Assembly: GCF_033118175.1 (NCBI RefSeq)
Contig: NC_083692.1
Coordinates: 16,130,001-16,194,000 of the forward strand
Length of the DNA stretch: 64,000 nt
Reading direction: 5' to 3'
DNA from: Dama dama
Taxonomy: Eukaryota; Chordata; Mammalia; Artiodactyla; Cervidae
The notes under the pieces were generated by a model. The model worked only from the letters and a program-made list of their open reading frames with translations, did not search any database and was not told the DNA's origin. A program made the position numbers and the translations under genes. The stretch's first letter is position 1. Each line of letters starts with the position of its first letter. Positions 54,705 through 64,000 of the stretch are shown here, piece after piece.

Positions 54705-55348
54705 AAAGGACACCATCAACAGAGTGAAAAGGCAACCTACAGAATGGGAAAAAATGTTTGCAATCATATATTTAATAAGGGATTAAACAGAATATATAGA
54801 GAACTCAAAACTCAACAGCAAAAAGCCCTAAACAACACAATTAAAAAACAGGCAAAGAACTTGATTAGCTATTTCTCCAAAGAAGGTGTACAAATGGCCA
54901 ATACGCATGTGAAAAGACCATCATCCCTAATCTTTAGGGAAACACACGTCAAAAACACAATGAGATAACACCTCACATCCATTAGGATGGCTACTGTCCA
55001 AAAAACCCAAAATAAACAAATTTAGAAAGTGGAAAACAATTAAGCATTGACGAGGATGTGGAGAAATTAGAACCTTTGTGCACTGTTGGTGAGAATGTAA
55101 TATAACATAGTCACTACGGAAACAGTATGGCACTTCCCCAAAACATTAATAATAGGGTTACCATACAATGGGGTGATTCAATTTCTGGGTATATAATCCA
55201 GAAGAATTGAAAGCAGAGCCTCAAAGTTATCTCTACATCATTGTTCATAGCAGCATTATTTACAATAGCTAAAATGTAGAAACAACCGAAGTGTTCACTG
55301 GCAGATGAAGAGCTAAACAGTTAGTGGTATATACACACAGTGGAACAC

Positions 55349-55421
55349 TTTGTCATTGTTCTGTGTCGACTCTTTGCCACTTCATGGACTGCAGCATGCC
55401 AGACCTCCCTGTCTTTCACGC
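55349..55421 (-). mobile_element. 73-bp BovB tail fragment inside L1
   Basis: Reverse BovB 3'-end sequence ('GACTCTTTGCCACTTCATGG', 'CAGCATGCCAGACCTCCCTG'). TGGAACAC/TGGAATAC (55341-55348 and 55422-55429) flanks it. Confidence 0.8.
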
Positions 55422-55954
55422 TGGAATACTATTAAGCCTTTAAAAAAAAAAAATAAGGAAATTCTACTTTATCCTACAATATGGATGAACCTGGAGGACA
55501 TCATGCTAGTGGAATAAGTCACAAAAAGACAAATACTGTATGATTCTGCTTATATAAAGTAATCAAGGCAGTCTTCATCATGGAGACAAAAAATAGAACC
55601 ATTATTGTCAGGGGCTGAGGTGAAAGGGGATGGGAAGTATTGTTTAATGGCCACAGAGTTTCAGTTTTACAAGATGAGAAGAGTTCTGGAGATAGACAGT
55701 GGTGAGAGTTGCACAACAACATGAATGAACTTAAAATATCACTTAAAGATGGTTAAGATGATAAATCTTAGGTTATACACATTTTATAATAAAAAAAGCT
55801 GGAAGACAAAACAAAGCAAGAAAGGTTCAACATATACTATCAACCACTTACTTTAAAAAATTTTTAAGTTTTTGAATATATATATACTTGTGGTTCAGAT
55901 ATTGAAATGTATATAAAAGTATGCAAAAAAAAAAAGCGTACATGTTAGAGAGAC

Positions 55955-56135
55955 TAGCCTCAACTTCTGTTGCTGCCACTCAGCAGCTGTGTGGCTTAGG
56001 AGCATTGGTTTAACTCCTCTGGGCCTCATTGTTCTCATCTGTACAATGGGGAGATTATAGCACCTGCTTCCTAGGGTTGCTGAGTTTGAGAAGGAACATC
56101 AGGACCCTGGAGCACCAAATACGGTGTGTGCTCAC
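55955..56135 (+). repeat. MIR SINE
   Basis: 'CACTCAGCAGCTGTGTGGC', 'TTAACTCCTCTGGGCCTC', 'CATCTGTACAATGGGGAG'. Confidence 0.75.
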
Positions 56136-56150
56136 TCAGTAAGGGGACTG

Positions 56151-56186
56151 CCTCTTCCTCCCTTCCCTCCTCTTCCTCCCTTCCCT
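56151..56186 (+). repeat. 18-bp tandem pyrimidine duplication
   Basis: CCTCTTCCTCCCTTCCCT-type unit occurs twice in direct succession. Confidence 0.75.
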
Positions 56187-56372
56187 GTCATCATCGCAAG
56201 CTGTATGCTTTTACATGGAGTCAGGTTAGAAAAAGCCCATCCCTAGATTAGTGTCAGTATCCTTTCAGTACAATTTATCAAGTATCTCTGCTTTTAAAGG
56301 CCTCTATACCATTATCCCCTTGGACTCATGTGTGAATGGATATCTTCTTTAAGGAGTTTCTAGACCTGTCAG

Positions 56373-56589
56373 GGGCTTTCTCGGGCGGCTCAGTGGTAAA
56401 GAATCTGCCTGCCAATGCAGGACATGTGGGTTCAACCCCTGGGTGGGGAAGATCCCCGGGAGAAGGAAATGGCAACTCACTCCAGTTTTCTTGCCTGGAA
56501 AATTCCAGGGACAGAGGAGCCTGGCGGGCTACAGTCCGTGGGAACACAAAGAGTCAGACACGACTGAACAGCTGAGCACACATGCGCGC
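56373..56589 (+). repeat. Bov-tA SINE with perfect 11-bp duplication
   Basis: Head (GGCTTTCTCGGGCGGCTCAG) and full BovA body. AGACCTGTCAG is exact at 56362-56372 and 56590-56600. Confidence 0.95.
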
Positions 56590-56600
56590 AGACCTGTCAG

Positions 56601-57300
56601 AGAGAAATGGAAAAGCTGGCAGAGCCCTCCCTGACCTGGGGTCTGTGCCCCTAGTGGGACATGCAGGCAGACAGAGGTGTGAGAGGGCCTCCCGGCTGAG
56701 GATCCTTCGCCAAATGCTGGCGCAGGCCGGGCAATGCGAGCCTCTGGTATTGAAGCACAGTGGGCCCTCTGCCAGGCAACCAGGATAGGCCCCCAAGAGA
56801 CACAGAAACATAAGCCCCTGATGGGCTGAGGGCACAGCTGTGAGGTCACTCAGCCCAGGCAACTGCCAAAAGCTGGGGCTGGGGTCCTGGAGACCAAGCT
56901 GGTGCTGGGCCCGGGCACAGTGACTCTGGCAGATGGTGGCCGTGGACCCCAGAGCCCTCTGTCTTCCTAGGGAAGCAAACGTGCCAGTGCCAGGCTCTGG
57001 GAAGAGCTGCTGGCAGAAAGGTGCTTTCTTCTCCCACTCTGTGCCTGGCCCAGCCAGGGATGAAATCTGTGTGGCCCTTGCAACGTGTCATGGGGACCTG
57101 AAGGACGAGTGGGCTCAAGGAACCCCTTGGCAACGTCTTCCAAAGCAAACCTCATTCCTCCTCTCTTCCAGTGTGTCTGTGATCACATTCTGGAGTCAGC
57201 AGAAGTTCAGACTAGACTAGTCCTGTTGTCATCGGGCCTCCCCCAGCCCTGGCGGGTTTGTGTCCATGAAAACGTTATGGTGCTCACATGTGTGTGGATG
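56601..57300. other. Unique DNA, no feature recognised
   Basis: No gene or named repeat. Confidence 0.4.
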
Positions 57301-57515
57301 TGTGCTTCCTCAGTCATGTCCACCTCTTTGTGACCCCATGGGCTGTAGCCCAACAGCCTCCTCTGTCCATGGGATTCTCCAGGCAAAAATACTGGAGTGG
57401 GTTGCCATGCCCTCCTCCAGGGGATCTTCCTGACCCAGGGATCGAACTGGAATCTTTTGTGTCTTTTGCACTGCAGGCAGATTCTTTACTACTGCACCAC
57501 CTGGGAATTCCCATG
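57301..57515 (-). repeat. Bov-tA SINE
   Basis: Reverse BovA body and head ('CACCACCTGGGAATTCCC'), with a small insertion near 57450-57465. Confidence 0.9.
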
Positions 57516-57589
57516 GTCCTCGAGGTCTGAGAACTTTAGACGCTGAGCCATGAGGAAGGCAGAGCTCCTAAGCCCAGCCCCCAGCTCAC

Positions 57590-57765
57590 GCTTCCTCCTG
57601 CCTCACCTCACTTCATCCTCACAACTACCCCACAAGACTGGACTTGATCATCCCCTTTGCACATGTGAGAAAAGGTGCAAAGAGGCACACGAACTTGCCA
57701 GAAAACAATGAACCGAAGACAAGGCAGAGCCAGCCCTGGAGCCCAGGTTTGCTCTAGTCTAAAAC
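57590..57765 (-). repeat. MIR fragment
   Basis: 'TTCATCCTCACAACTACCCC', 'CCCTTTGCACATGTGAGAAA', 'GAGCCCAGGTTTGCTC'. Confidence 0.6.
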
Positions 57766-57767
57766 CT

Positions 57768-58240
57768 AGACAGCATGTGAAATAGCAGAGACATCACTCT
57801 GCAGACAAAGGTCCATATAGTCAAGGCTATGGTTTTTCCAGTAGTCATGTACAGATGAGAGAGTTGGACCGTAAAGAAAGTTGAGCAATGAAGAAAAGAT
57901 GCTTTTGAATTGTGGTGCTGGAGAAGATTCTTGCGAGTCCCTTGGACCGCAAGGAGATGAAACCAGTCAATCCTAAAGGAAATCAACCCTGAATATTCAT
58001 TGGAAGGACTGATGCTGAAGCTGTAACTTTGATACTTTGGCCATCTGATGGGAAGACCCTGATGCTGGGAAACATCAGGAGTAGGAGGAGAAGGGGATGA
58101 CAGAGGATGAGATGGTTGGATGGTATTACGGACTCAATGAACATGAGTTTGAGCAAGCTCCGGGAGACAGTGAAGGACAGCGAAGCCTGGGATGCTGCAG
58201 TTCATGGGCCTGCAGAGAGTCAGACACAACTGAGCAACTG
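57768..58240 (+). mobile_element. BovB LINE 3' fragment
   Basis: Plus-strand BovB from 'AGACAGCATGTGAAATAGC' to 'GACACAACTGAGCAACTG'. Several small deletions relative to other copies, for example near 58048-58062. Confidence 0.9.
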
Positions 58241-58403
58241 AACAACAGCAATGCTGACATCAGGCCCCCGGGTAGGTTCCTTTAGCACAGGGGCGCCACT
58301 GTGTCTTGAAGTTCTCTTTTTGTTTTGGTAGTGCAGAATACAGACCATGTTGGGGACAGACTTGTGGGTGGCATTCTGGGTGGATGTGTAAGGAAGGGCT
58401 GAG

Positions 58404-58518
58404 CAGGGAATTCCCTGGTGGTCCAGGGGTTAGGACTCGGTGCTTTCACTACCGAGGCCCAGGTTCAATCCCTGGTTGAGGATCTAAGATGCTGCAAGCT
58501 GTGTGGCCAAAGGACTGA
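58404..58518 (+). repeat. CHR-type tRNA-derived SINE
   Basis: 'ATTCCCTGGTGGTCCAGGGG' head, a B-box like GGTTCAATCCCTGG and 'GCAAGCTGTGTGGCCAAAGG'. No BovA body. Confidence 0.75.
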
Positions 58519-59364
58519 ACAGCTGGCACACAGAGTGAGCGCCTGTATCCATGAGCACAGCCGTGAACATCTTTATGCTCTGCGTGCATGATACCATGTG
58601 GGAACCACGATGGGTGCTGAACATGTGGGATGGGGGTGCTTTACTGTTGGGCTTTGCACCATTAGGGCAGTTCTGGGGTGGAGGTGTCTGAAAATATCAG
58701 AGATGTGTTTGGCATCTTCTGGGGGAGGGCTCGGGAAAGGTGCAGGATGGATGTGCATGACGGTGGGTGGATGAGAGGAGGGCAGAGGCGCTCATGGAGG
58801 AGAAGCATCAAGCCCTCGGGGGCTGTGATGAGCTGGGCAACCTGGACTTGCTGGGCCAGCATCCCCTCAGGGACCTGACCCCAGTGTCCCCAGAATCGGG
58901 TACCCAAGCCCTGTTGATTTAGTAATGAGATAATGTGGACTAAAGAGGGAATGAAAGATGATTTGAAACTCATATTTGCCATTCGTAGGTCTGCAGCACT
59001 CTCAGGCAGGCTGATGGGAGAGCCTGTGTTCCTTCAGCTGCACATTGGAGATAAGTCCTTCGGGGTTTGCAGAGGCCATCAGATGCAGTGATACACAAAG
59101 GCCCTGCCCCGTTCTCTAAGCATGGTCCCTCAGCATTCAAGGTTTCCTCCCTTAGGTTTCTGCTTTCCTTACACATCCCCTGGTCTCTCCCCTGAGGCAG
59201 CCAGACAGGCTACAACCAAGTACACGCATGCAGGTGACCCCTCCCTTCTCAAGCCCCCTCCAGCGAATTTCGAACTCAAAACCAAAACCCAAGAACTGCT
59301 CTTTCCATATGTTCTTCACACAGAGCCAGGCATACGGCCATTTATAAGTATGCTGCCTGGTAAG
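58519..59364. other. Unique DNA, no feature recognised
   Basis: No gene or named repeat. Confidence 0.4.
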
Positions 59365-59575
59365 CAGGCTTCCCAGGTGGCGCGGGGGTAAAGAATTCGC
59401 CTTCCAATGCCAGAGACACAGGAGACGTAGGTTTGATCCCTGGTCAGGAAGATTCCCTGGAGTAAGAAATGGCGACTTACTCCAGTATTCTCACCTGAAA
59501 AATCCCATGAACAGAGGAGACTGGTGGGCTACAGTCCATGGGTTTGTGTCCATGGACACAACTGATACACACACA
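59365..59575 (+). repeat. Bov-tA SINE
   Basis: Head (GGCTTCCCAGGTGGCGCGGG) and BovA body, with a CACACACAGTAAAA tail. Confidence 0.9.
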
Positions 59576-61914
59576 GTAAAAAGTAGGGCCTACATGCCCT
59601 ATCCTGGCCTTTGGCTCAAAGCATATCATAGGCCAGAAGTCTCTGCTATAAGGATACTCTTCATTCCATCCAAGGGACCTAGAGGGAAGCCATCCTCTGT
59701 GGAAGAGGAAGAGAATACTTCTGAATCTGTTTCTAGCTCCCACGGAGTGAAGGCAGGAGGTGGTGAGTGATTCCCTCTTCCTCTGCCTTTGCTGAGCAAA
59801 ACCAGCCATGCAGCTGGCTGGAAGGCAGCTCCGGGGTTTGGTATCTTCAGAGTCCCTGGGTTTGTAACCTGCCACCTTCAACACCCAGGTGCTTTGCAAC
59901 AGCTCTTCCTGGGGCTCCTCCTGGGGAGTGATGAAATCCACCATCAAATTCCAGAGAGACCCACAAGGAAGCTCAGGGACTGAGGCCCCCACGGGACCCT
60001 GCCTCATGCTGGCTCTCTGCAGTGGACGCAGTTGGTGTCCAGCGGGAAGGGTGCTGGGAGGTGGTAGGACATGTGGTGTCTCCTTTTGACCTTTCCCAAA
60101 TTCTTCCGGTTGGTGGTGGCCTGTTAGTTTCATGTTCTTTACCAGATCCTCCTGTTGTAAAATAACTCATGCTGATGGTTACTATGGCGCCTGGCCAGGA
60201 TGAGTGGTTCCCCTAACAGTGGAACCACAAACAAGGCAAATGCCAAAATATCTAGAAGAGGCAGCTGCACACCCATCAGAGGAAGAGGCAACAGTTTAAG
60301 CAAAAGACTCACCCAATCTGGGGAAAATGCCGGCCTTGGATCTGCAAAGGCCCCAGAAGTAGGAGAGAGCACTGCACGTGTTCGCTGTGTCACTCTTATC
60401 GGGGAATCAGAGCCTGGGTCAAGGCCATGATTCAGAAGACCAGCAGATTCTGCAATTCATACTAACACTTTGTCTGACACAGCTGGGGAGCTACTGGCCT
60501 CCACCAAGAACGACCATAGTCCTGTCAAACAAGCAGCTCCCTCCCCAACACACACAGAACTTTCATATTCTTCCTGGAATGCAGATGGAGGGTTGGAGAC
60601 CCTAAGAACCTCAGACAAGGCGGGAGACAGAGTCCCCAAGGCAAGTGAGTATTTCAGAGAAATTCTCTACTGGCTTGTCTGAGCAACTTCAGTGGAGGTT
60701 CTCAGGATGACACCATGGACCAGGGACAAGGGGGGAGCAAGAAACATCAGGAGTCATAGCAGTGACTAAGACATCCGTTAGCATTTCACTGCAAAGCCCA
60801 GATGACCACCCATCACCCTCCACCCACTGTCTTCAGAAGGCAGATTGCAGGCTGTGAGGGCCCCTTAAAGATGAGGGAAACCAGAGGAAAGTCAGAAATC
60901 CGATGAACCTGTACCCACGGAAGCTCATGGACAGGGAAATGAGAAACACTTTGTCCCAAACAGTGAGCACACGCTGGACTCCACCCAAGGTGGGGAGATG
61001 TTATAACTCTGCTCCGGGATGTGATTAGTATCCCAAGAGCCAATGTGAGTGGATCAAAAGGAGCTAAAATTCACAGGAGACTAGGCAGGAAGTCCAGCGA
61101 TCCAAGGCTGTGGCATTGGCATTGGTGAGAGATCTCTCCTCCCTTGCCTTACTCCCTCAATTAAAAAAAAAAAAAAAAAATGTGTGGATTACAGATGGTG
61201 CAGCCCAGACAAGAGGGAAGGATGCATGGCAACCCATCGGAAGTCAGGAGAAGGGTGCAGCTCAAATGTCAAATTTACAAAGTAGATGTAGCTCTCAGAA
61301 GACAAAGTCAAGACAGATGATGTGTGGCTAGAGCAAGGTGGGGAAAAAGACAAAACGGGAAACATAAAGTGAAAATACTCTTGATGGGCTAGCTGGAGGG
61401 AGGATATAAAGGCAGAAGTGGGAAAGGTGATGGGGGAGCAGGCAAGCAACAGTCAGAATAAAGCAGGAGAAACAAAATATGCTTTCTGAAAGAGCATACT
61501 GCACCATGGGAGCCTTTAAAGTCTGCCCATTTTAGCCACAGGTTAGGTCTACATGTTACCAATATAGTTAGCAGTTCCCCTGGAGAGGTCCCCCTCATGT
61601 AGGGGAAAGACTGTTAGCAGTGTCAAAGGAGAGCTAAGGAGTAATCAACAGAGGTCTCCCTTGGCGGAAGCATCTGCATTGTAATATTTACAAGGATGCA
61701 GGGACTTGGGGAAGAAGAGCTAGAATTGTAGGCTCTTTCGTCAGGTCTGTTAAGGGACACAGCTGACACTTTTCAAGAAAATAAATAAAAACACTAAAGC
61801 TTCAAAGATGCTGGGCCAAGTGCAGTGTTGATGTGAATGATACCCAAGGGCACTGGTGTGGTTTCCAGTGGTTGGCTGCTTGTACTTCGTCCTGCACTGT
61901 GTTGTGATACCTCA
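59576..61914. other. Unidentified DNA with overlapping open frames
   Basis: No named repeat recognised. A minus-strand ATG frame runs from 60133 into the SINE (about 186 codons before it). On the plus strand, two stretches in one frame (60200-60430 and 60434-60682) are separated by a single TGA. Neither resembles a protein I know. An A18 run is at 61163-61180. Confidence 0.35.
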
Positions 61915-62095
61915 TAGGGTGACTTCAGACCCTACAACTCACTCCCTGGGTCACCTTAAGCAAGGTCCTCAGTGCCTCTGTCTCCTCTTCTGTAAAATGG
62001 GAATAATAATAAGACTTAGGTCTTTCAGTCGTTACAGGGACAAAGTAAGATAAGCTATGTAAAGCTGCCGGCACATAACAGGCCCTTGATAAAGA
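61915..62095 (+). repeat. MIR SINE
   Basis: 'CCTGGGTCACCTTAAGCAAGG', 'TGTCTCCTCTTCTGTAAAATGG', 'GCCGGCACATAACAGGCCC'. Confidence 0.8.
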
Positions 62096-63340
62096 CCTTT
62101 CCTTCTCCCATACTCTGAAGAGTAGTTGCAGAGATGGGACACGTGGAAAAGTCAAAAAATGAAGACAAGCAGTAAACAGCAATGCAAGGAAGCTATAAAG
62201 GAATGTATTAAGGAAATGTCATGTTTAGGTACCAGGTAATGGTACTGTTAACATTCGGTGAGATTATTGTCAGGAAAAAAAAAAATATGGAACCCTTCAC
62301 AACATGGAGCAAAAGAATGATGCTGAAGATTTTTTTTAAGGCTTTAAATTCGTAATGTGGTTCATGTGCAATGGGAAAACTGCTAGTTAAAGAAAATATG
62401 AGGTTTTAGGGGATAGAGAACAAAGCATGTCCCCAGGCTCAGTATGGAAATGACAGCGACCCAAGACCACCTGAGCTGAGAAAGTCCAATTGTCAGAACC
62501 GTCCTTCTGGGAGATTTTGGTGGAAGACTCGGAAAGGGGCCTGAGATCAAGGGTCTAGCTTATAAAGGAATCACTTCATAAGCAAAGACAGAAGTGAAAG
62601 GGGCACAAGGGATCAATGGAAGTGGAGTTGGGGACTTACGGGAGACTATTTTAGAAACAAGTTAGAGAAAAAGAATTGTCACACAGAGATTAATGATAAA
62701 ATCAAGGCCATTTAGTAAAAAAATAAGAAAAAAAATCTGTATAAGGAAGCACATAGGGACCCAGAAAATGGATAAGGGATATTTTGTGCTCTGAGGTCTC
62801 TTTATTTAGCAAGTCTCCAAGTTTAATATTTTTAAATTAATAGACTATGATGGAGAGAGGGGGAAAAAAAGACCAGAAGCACACAGCAGAATGGTCATAC
62901 AAAGAAGCAGGTATGGCAGTTGGGAAATCATGTCATTCCTAAAATCCATGTTTCCAGCGGGTTGGTTTTCAGCAGCTCAATTTATATGTTGCTAAAAGAT
63001 TTTCCAATTCACACCATGGAGGCACGAACCACCCCCCCAGCCCAATGAGGGAGAACACCGAGTGGGGAAATTCAAACCATGGGGAGCCATCAGCCAGGCC
63101 TGTGGCATTTCTGGAAGCAGCCAAGTCGATACTCGGGTTGGGGGCATTGGCATTCACTTGTGCCAGTTCTTTCATTCGTACCTTCAAAGGCAAGTGCGTG
63201 TCATGTCCAGGCCCAGAGCTGGGTAATAGCACCAGCAGTCCCTGCCCACGGAGCCTTCATGCTGAATGGGAAACCCCCACACAGACAGCTGTGGTTTAGG
63301 ATGACCGCTGCCCAGGTGGGGCACAGGGGAGGTTCGGAGC
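62096..63340. other. A-rich unidentified DNA
   Basis: Purine-rich on the plus strand with several A runs (62276-62285, 62720-62736, 62862-62870). It may be very old L1 or unique. No gene. Confidence 0.3.
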
Positions 63341-63359
63341 CACACGTCCGGGGGGCCAC

Positions 63360-63480
63360 TTGGAGGTGATCTAGTCCACCCATTCCTTTTACACGTAAAG
63401 AAACAGAGGCAGAGAGAAACCAAGTGGCTTGTACATAGTCATCAGGCAGTGGCAGAGCTGGGAGCAGGACAGTGGCTTCT
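63360..63480 (-). repeat. MIR-class fragment
   Basis: 'GATCTAGTCCACCCATTCC', 'AAGAAACAGAGGCAGAGAG', 'GGCAGAGCTGGGAGCAGGAC', typical of old MIR-type repeats in reverse. Confidence 0.55.
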
Positions 63481-64000
63481 GGGGAAAATGTAAGAGCTTG
63501 CTCCATATACTGCCATACAAATCAGTTTTATTTCCATAAACGGTTTGGTAGCCTCCACAACAGTGTCCAACCACATCATCGGTAGAGTGTCACATTTCAA
63601 GGTACTATATCAATCTGATATTTTTAGCAGATGGATTCCACAGGTCTTGTTATAGTGCATCCACCTGGCTTCCTTCTGCCCCGACTCTCCACCTTTAATG
63701 ATTGGGCAAATTCACCCCCTTCCTCCCCCAAAGGCTGAGGTACAGATCTTTGCATGTTTTCAACTTTAAATAAATGCTACAATCCTATCTCTAGAATTCT
63801 CCTGAATGCCTTTTTCCTTTATCAATGCTGCTGACTCTTCAAATCCACCAAGACGGCCCATTAGATTAACGGTTGCTTCTGTCCCTAAAGGCAGAGAGCC
63901 AAGGGAAGATTCTGGCGAGAAAGACCTATCTCTGTTGCTCAAGAGCAGACCTTGAACTTGCAGGGACCAATATCCATCTCCCGATCCTTTTCCACATGGT
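63481..64000. other. Unique DNA to the window edge
   Basis: No gene or named repeat seen. Confidence 0.35.

Larger units (their letters stand above)
54021..55850 (+). mobile_element. L1 LINE, ORF2 3' part and 3' UTR
   Basis: L1 ORF2 3' sequence in order: 'CTGGATATCCACATGCAAAAG', 'CATCAAAGGACATCATCA', 'GAAAAGGCAACCTACAGAATG', 'GATGTGGAGAAATTAG', 'CATAGCAGCATTATTTACAATAG', then a 3' UTR ending near 'TTATACACATTTTATAATAAA'. It has many stops and frameshifts and is inactive. A SINE (54367-54704) and a BovB scrap (55349-55421) interrupt it. Confidence 0.9.

Noticed and set aside
58404..58518. Possible tRNA gene (A/B-box-like sequence)
   Set aside because: It is a tRNA-derived SINE: no paired acceptor stem or intact cloverleaf, and the same head recurs throughout the window.

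Overview
The window is mammalian nuclear DNA from a horned ruminant (Bovidae or a close pecoran). The call rests on its many BovB (RTE-type) LINE fragments and on tRNA-headed Bov-tA/BovA SINEs in both orientations. Older mammal-wide repeats (MIR, L2, L1, MER5A, MLT1-like LTR) lie between them. Nothing prokaryotic is present: no operons, no dense coding. I cannot tell cattle from sheep, goat or buffalo by eye.

The only protein-coding gene I can support is on the minus strand at the left end. At 5029-5078, inside a CpG island of about 2 kb, a short exon starts with ATG and encodes MDVSELCVPDPLGYHN plus two bases of the next codon. This matches the remembered N-terminus of the longer (mouse-type) form of estrogen-related receptor beta (ESRRB, NR3B2), ahead of the MSS start in the next exon. 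The exon stops at a GT donor, and a second GT lies 4 bases further on. Bases 1-5028 are therefore first intron, and the rest of the gene lies off the left edge. A CCAAT box, a G-quadruplex tract and a uORF whose stop overlaps the ATG surround the exon.

The remaining 58 kb is upstream of this first exon: intergenic DNA, or introns of longer 5' transcripts that I cannot see. It is a mosaic of repeats and repeat-free DNA. Two further CpG-rich patches (about 29.6-30.0 kb and 51.5-52.3 kb) and several repeat-free blocks with homeobox, GATA or TCF-like cores (about 10.1, 11.6, 36.7, 42.2, 43.7, 47.7 and 52.0 kb) are candidate distal elements. The 29.6-30.0 kb patch holds a close match to the CTCF motif.

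The most informative structures are retrotransposition footprints: a BovB copy with an inverted 5' end (twin priming) at 16.6-17.45 kb; a SINE-head/BovB chimera inside one target-site duplication at 31.18-31.68 kb; two very short BovB tail insertions (60 and 73 bp); a poly(T) run between 21-bp direct repeats at 34.44-34.49 kb; and several nested insertions with readable duplications. I found no new multi-gene system. Repeat names come from recognised sequence signatures, and boundaries are accurate to roughly 5-20 bases unless a duplication defines them.
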